A DNA stretch of 64,000 nucleotides from Rhodococcus qingshengii JCM 15477 (lineage in GTDB: Bacteria; Actinomycetota; Actinomycetes; Mycobacteriales; Mycobacteriaceae). Numbering within the stretch: position 1 is the first letter of the stretch; each line of letters begins with the position of its first letter. Under the pieces are notes generated by a model. That model did not search any database. It saw nothing but the letters and a program-made list of their open reading frames with translations, and was not told the origin of the DNA. Below are positions 61,573-64,000 of this stretch, one piece after another. The stretch covers positions 4,222,001 to 4,286,000 of the forward strand of contig NZ_CP096563.1 in the NCBI RefSeq assembly GCF_023221595.1. Reading direction: 5' to 3'. A program made the position numbers and the translations under genes.

Positions 61573-63158
61573 GACGCCACCAGTGCAGACCCGACAGATT
61601 CAGAAGTCCGGGTCCACACCGAATCCAAACCGCCGGTGAGGACGTGATGGTGCTGCGTCACATCGAGTTCGGGATAATCGTCTCGCTTGCTCATTCCCCG
61701 AGTCTCGGTCCGCGCCAACGTCGAGTGGTACATCCAGCGACCGACGGCCGTGATCGCGGCAGCCTGCCGCGCCGCCATCCGACCTGCTGGATCCGCGCCC
61801 AGATCCGACCTCACTGCACCCCACAGCGATTCGAGCTCACCGAGCGCTGCGGATACTCGATCACCGCTGCGGAGGTAGTTCTTGTCGAAGGGAATCAGCT
61901 GCGCCTGAGCAGCTTTCACCACATCGTCGGCAGCAAACCCGGTTCGTACCGGATTACGCAATCCGACGGTTCCGGCTCCGCGTAGACCACTGGTAGCCCC
62001 GCGTCCGACCGACAGCGCATAGCGCGCAGCACCGATTCCCGCCCATGAACCAGAGGACATCGCCCACGCGGCGTTGTGACTTCCCCCGCCGGTAAACCCT
62101 CCGCAGATTCGCTCTCGGGTCGCTGCGTCCCCGGCGGCAAACAGACCTGGAACGGATGACGCGCAATCGTCGTCGACGACGTTGATTCCCCCAGTGCCGC
62201 GCACCGTGCCTTCAGCGAGCATGCCGACCTCGAATTTGTCGGTGAAGGGATCGATTCCGCGGCGATCGAATTGAAGGAAGAAGTTGGGTTGCCCCAGCCT
62301 CATTCGACGCTGCACCTCGGCGTCGGCCCGATCGATCTGCGCGAACACGGGCTCGTTCCGCAACGTGCTGGCGATGACGGACCTCCCCTTCGCCGAACCG
62401 GCCCCTTCGAGCACTCTTCCGTCTGCGTGGAAGAACGTCGCGTACGCGTAGTAAGCCGTCTTGGTGATCGTCGATCCGGCCGCTGCGATTCCGTACGCGT
62501 TCGAGAACTCCATCCCAGAGAACTCTGCTCCGACTTCCGCTGCCATCAATGCACCGTCACCGGTATCGACGTTGGTACCCAGCGCACCGGACAGAAACGC
62601 ACAACCTCCGCTGGCGACCACTACCGCGCCTGCCGAGACTCGGTAGTCCTGATGTTCGTGACGCTGGTATCCGGCGACTCCGCGAACTCGGCCCTCACAG
62701 TCCACCAACAACTCCAGTGCCGGCGAATGGTCGAGGATCCGCACCCCGGCTCGACGAATCCAGGTGCGCATCCGTCGCATGTACTCAGGTCCCTGCAAGC
62801 CGGTACGGATCTGCTTGCCCGTGCTGGGGTCGATGGGGAACGGATATCTGCCCTCCACCGCGAGGAGATCCATGTTGGAGTAGGTCTGCTCGAGAACGCG
62901 GTCCATCCAATGGTGGTCTGCAAGATATCCGCCGAGCGCCTCACGACCGGCCTTCGCCCGCTCACGGGCAGTCGTATCCGGTTCGACGTACCAAACACCT
63001 GTTCCGGAGGGGGCCGTTGCGCCGCTCGTTCCGCAGTAGCCCTTGTCGACCAGGACGACGTCTGCACCGGCCTTGGCCGCGCGCAACGCTGCCCATGCGC
63101 CGGCGGGGCCACCACCGATCACCAATACATCGGTGGAGAGTTCGAGGACGTCCGTCAC
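61569..63158 (-). CDS. FAD-dependent oxidoreductase (fumarate-reductase/AprA-like flavoprotein)
   Basis: 529 residues. FAD motif VLVIGGGPAGAWAAL at 12-26, GMEFSNAY in the capping region, and the late GLFAAGDAATRERICGGFTGGGS. It lacks an obvious membrane anchor. The ferredoxin partner resembles that of adenylylsulfate reductases, but no sulfate genes are nearby. Substrate unknown. ATG at 63158; first gene of the two-gene operon. Confidence 0.85.
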   Translation of the reverse strand: MTDVLELSTDVLVIGGGPAGAWAALRAAKAGADVVLVDKGYCGTSGATAPSGTGVWYVEPDTTARERAKAGREALGGYLADHHWMDRVLEQTYSNMDLLAVEGRYPFPIDPSTGKQIRTGLQGPEYMRRMRTWIRRAGVRILDHSPALELLVDCEGRVRGVAGYQRHEHQDYRVSAGAVVVASGGCAFLSGALGTNVDTGDGALMAAEVGAEFSGMEFSNAYGIAAAGSTITKTAYYAYATFFHADGRVLEGAGSAKGRSVIASTLRNEPVFAQIDRADAEVQRRMRLGQPNFFLQFDRRGIDPFTDKFEVGMLAEGTVRGTGGINVVDDDCASSVPGLFAAGDAATRERICGGFTGGGSHNAAWAMSSGSWAGIGAARYALSVGRGATSGLRGAGTVGLRNPVRTGFAADDVVKAAQAQLIPFDKNYLRSGDRVSAALGELESLWGAVRSDLGADPAGRMAARQAAAITAVGRWMYHSTLARTETRGMSKRDDYPELDVTQHHHVLTGGLDSVWTRTSESVGSALVAS

Positions 63159-63283
63159 TGGCCAGCTCCTGTCAGAGGTCTACGCAACACTTCTGTTGCC
63201 GCAATATTCCTCGAACGAACTACGCAGCGCCACAGTCAGAATCACTGTGAACTCAACCGGTCACCATCGCATCGACAGATGTG

Positions 63284-63529
63284 CTACGACGCTTCCCGCT
63301 CCTCGTCGGTGCACAACGCGGAGTACCTGGCGAAGGCTTCCTGCAAGGTCAGCGATTTGCGTCGCTCGGCGATGTCGCGGGGCTTTCCCTGTGCAACACA
63401 TCGACGAGCATGCTCGATCACAGCTTCACGAATGACGCTGGAAATGTCCGCGCCCGTGAGCTCTTGGAGGGCCTCTAGGGCCCTCAGTTCCTCTACGTCG
63501 AATCTCACCGTTACCGATCGTCTAGCCAC
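63284..63529 (-). CDS. Ribbon-helix-helix DNA-binding protein
   Basis: 81 residues from GTG 63529. SVTVRFDVEELRALEALQEL followed by GADISSVIREAVIEHARR is the CopG/Arc-type strand-helix-helix. The C-terminal half is charged. No toxin gene follows, so it could be a lone regulator. A perfect palindrome lies 25 bases upstream. It lies 124 bases upstream of the flavoprotein start. Confidence 0.75.
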   Translation of the reverse strand: MARRSVTVRFDVEELRALEALQELTGADISSVIREAVIEHARRCVAQGKPRDIAERRKSLTLQEAFARYSALCTDEEREAS

Positions 63530-63553
63530 GCTCAGGATGTTACTTGCGGGTAC

Positions 63554-63567
63554 ACCAAATTTGGTGA
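63554..63567. promoter_or_regulatory. Palindrome upstream of the ribbon-helix-helix gene, likely operator
   Basis: CACCAAATTTGGTG is a perfect 14-base palindrome 25 bases before the GTG start. Such sites fit the two-fold symmetry of CopG-type dimers. The remaining bases up to 63753 hold no gene. Confidence 0.55.
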
Positions 63568-63752
63568 GTTACATATGCGTCGAGTCGAATATCTTTGGGC
63601 GCCAAAACCTTCGAATTCCGATCTACGTGGGTAAATAGTTTTCCACTCACGGCACTCATGTAATGCAACGCACACAGTGCCATCCAGCGTGCCGACGGAC
63701 ACTGTCGCTGTCTATGCTTGCGAAACACTGCCTTCGATCGGAGATACATCGC

Positions 63753-64000
63753 GTGAGCATCGACCACATCGTTTCCGCAGTCGACGGCGATGCTGCCGAG
63801 CGAATCAAAACGGCCCTGACCCAGAGAGCCGCAACCTCGACGGACACGACCACGCTGGTGTTCGACGGCGTCCGGATCGAGATTCCACCGTCGGTCGGCG
63901 ACGCCGTCGTGCAGCTCCTGACCTACCTCGCTGCCGGGGACAGCGTCGCCCTCGGGCCAGTCGCAGAGCTCCTCACCACCTCGCAGGCAGCAGAGATCCT
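63753..64000 (+). CDS. HTH antitoxin/excisionase-like protein, 3' end outside window
   Basis: GTG at 63753 with GGAG upstream; 82 residues visible. Near the end LTTSQAAEIL is the start of an excisionase-type HTH (usually followed by GVSRP), as in antitoxins paired with PIN-domain toxins. The first 50 residues (LVFDGVRIEIPPSVGDAVVQLL) fit the N-terminal domain of the same family. The toxin, if any, would be past the window. Confidence 0.7.
   Translation, partial: MSIDHIVSAVDGDAAERIKTALTQRAATSTDTTTLVFDGVRIEIPPSVGDAVVQLLTYLAAGDSVALGPVAELLTTSQAAEI

Overview
The window is a high-GC actinobacterial chromosome segment. Its gene content (DUF3558 lipoproteins, DinB/mycothiol-type proteins, a three-subunit transhydrogenase, a DasR-like PTS regulon, many GTG starts) fits Rhodococcus or a close Corynebacteriales relative. 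I infer the genus from content; I could not run a species comparison.

Layout. 1-7.1 kb: an N-acetylglucosamine uptake and catabolism regulon. The leftward operon is EIIC, ptsH, ptsI, nagA, nagB (cut by the window edge). The divergent rightward pair is EIIB and EIIA, followed by a GntR/UTRA regulator. 7.2-11.8 kb: a SWIM protein coupled to a SNF2-family helicase, and a quinone oxidoreductase. 11.8-16.4 kb: a secreted HNH-nuclease lipoprotein gene split by a two-recombinase mobile element of about 3.84 kb. 16.4-26.2 kb: amidohydrolase/TetR, membrane molybdopterin oxidoreductase, shikimate dehydrogenase, sulfurtransferase, LysE exporter/Lrp, BenE-type transporter, thioesterase, and an APH-type phosphotransferase. 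26.4-31.6 kb: branched-chain 2-oxoacid dehydrogenase E1-alpha, E1-beta and E2, then an MFS protein and a PAP2-like membrane protein. 31.7-35.3 kb: a 32-residue microprotein gene, pntAa-pntAb-pntB, and a very short DUF488-like gene. 35.4-42.8 kb: acyl-CoA ligase, DinB-like protein, S51 peptidase, GNAT, MFS and carboxylesterase. 42.9-46.3 kb: a TPP-riboswitch operon tenA-thiY-thiX-thiZ for salvage of thiamine pyrimidine precursors. 46.6-54.5 kb: lectin-LysM protein, YbjN-like protein, Tat-exported acetamidase, methyltransferase, valine-type dehydrogenase/Lrp, and a type II lumazine synthase. 54.5-60.1 kb: a three-gene signalling/redox module flanked by two paralogous pairs of DUF3558 lipoprotein plus small helical protein. 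60.2-64 kb: zinc alcohol dehydrogenase, ferredoxin/flavoprotein pair, ribbon-helix-helix protein, and the start of an HTH antitoxin-like gene.

Three items look least described. (1) The module of a receiver/TrxR-like flavoprotein, a cNMP-binding histidine kinase and a UBP zinc-finger protein. (2) The two DUF3558/helical-protein pairs around it, which share a strikingly similar ECF-sigma-type promoter. (3) The two-recombinase element, whose genes are joined by 4-nt start/stop overlaps to both halves of the gene it interrupts.

No tRNA, rRNA, CRISPR array or replication origin was seen.
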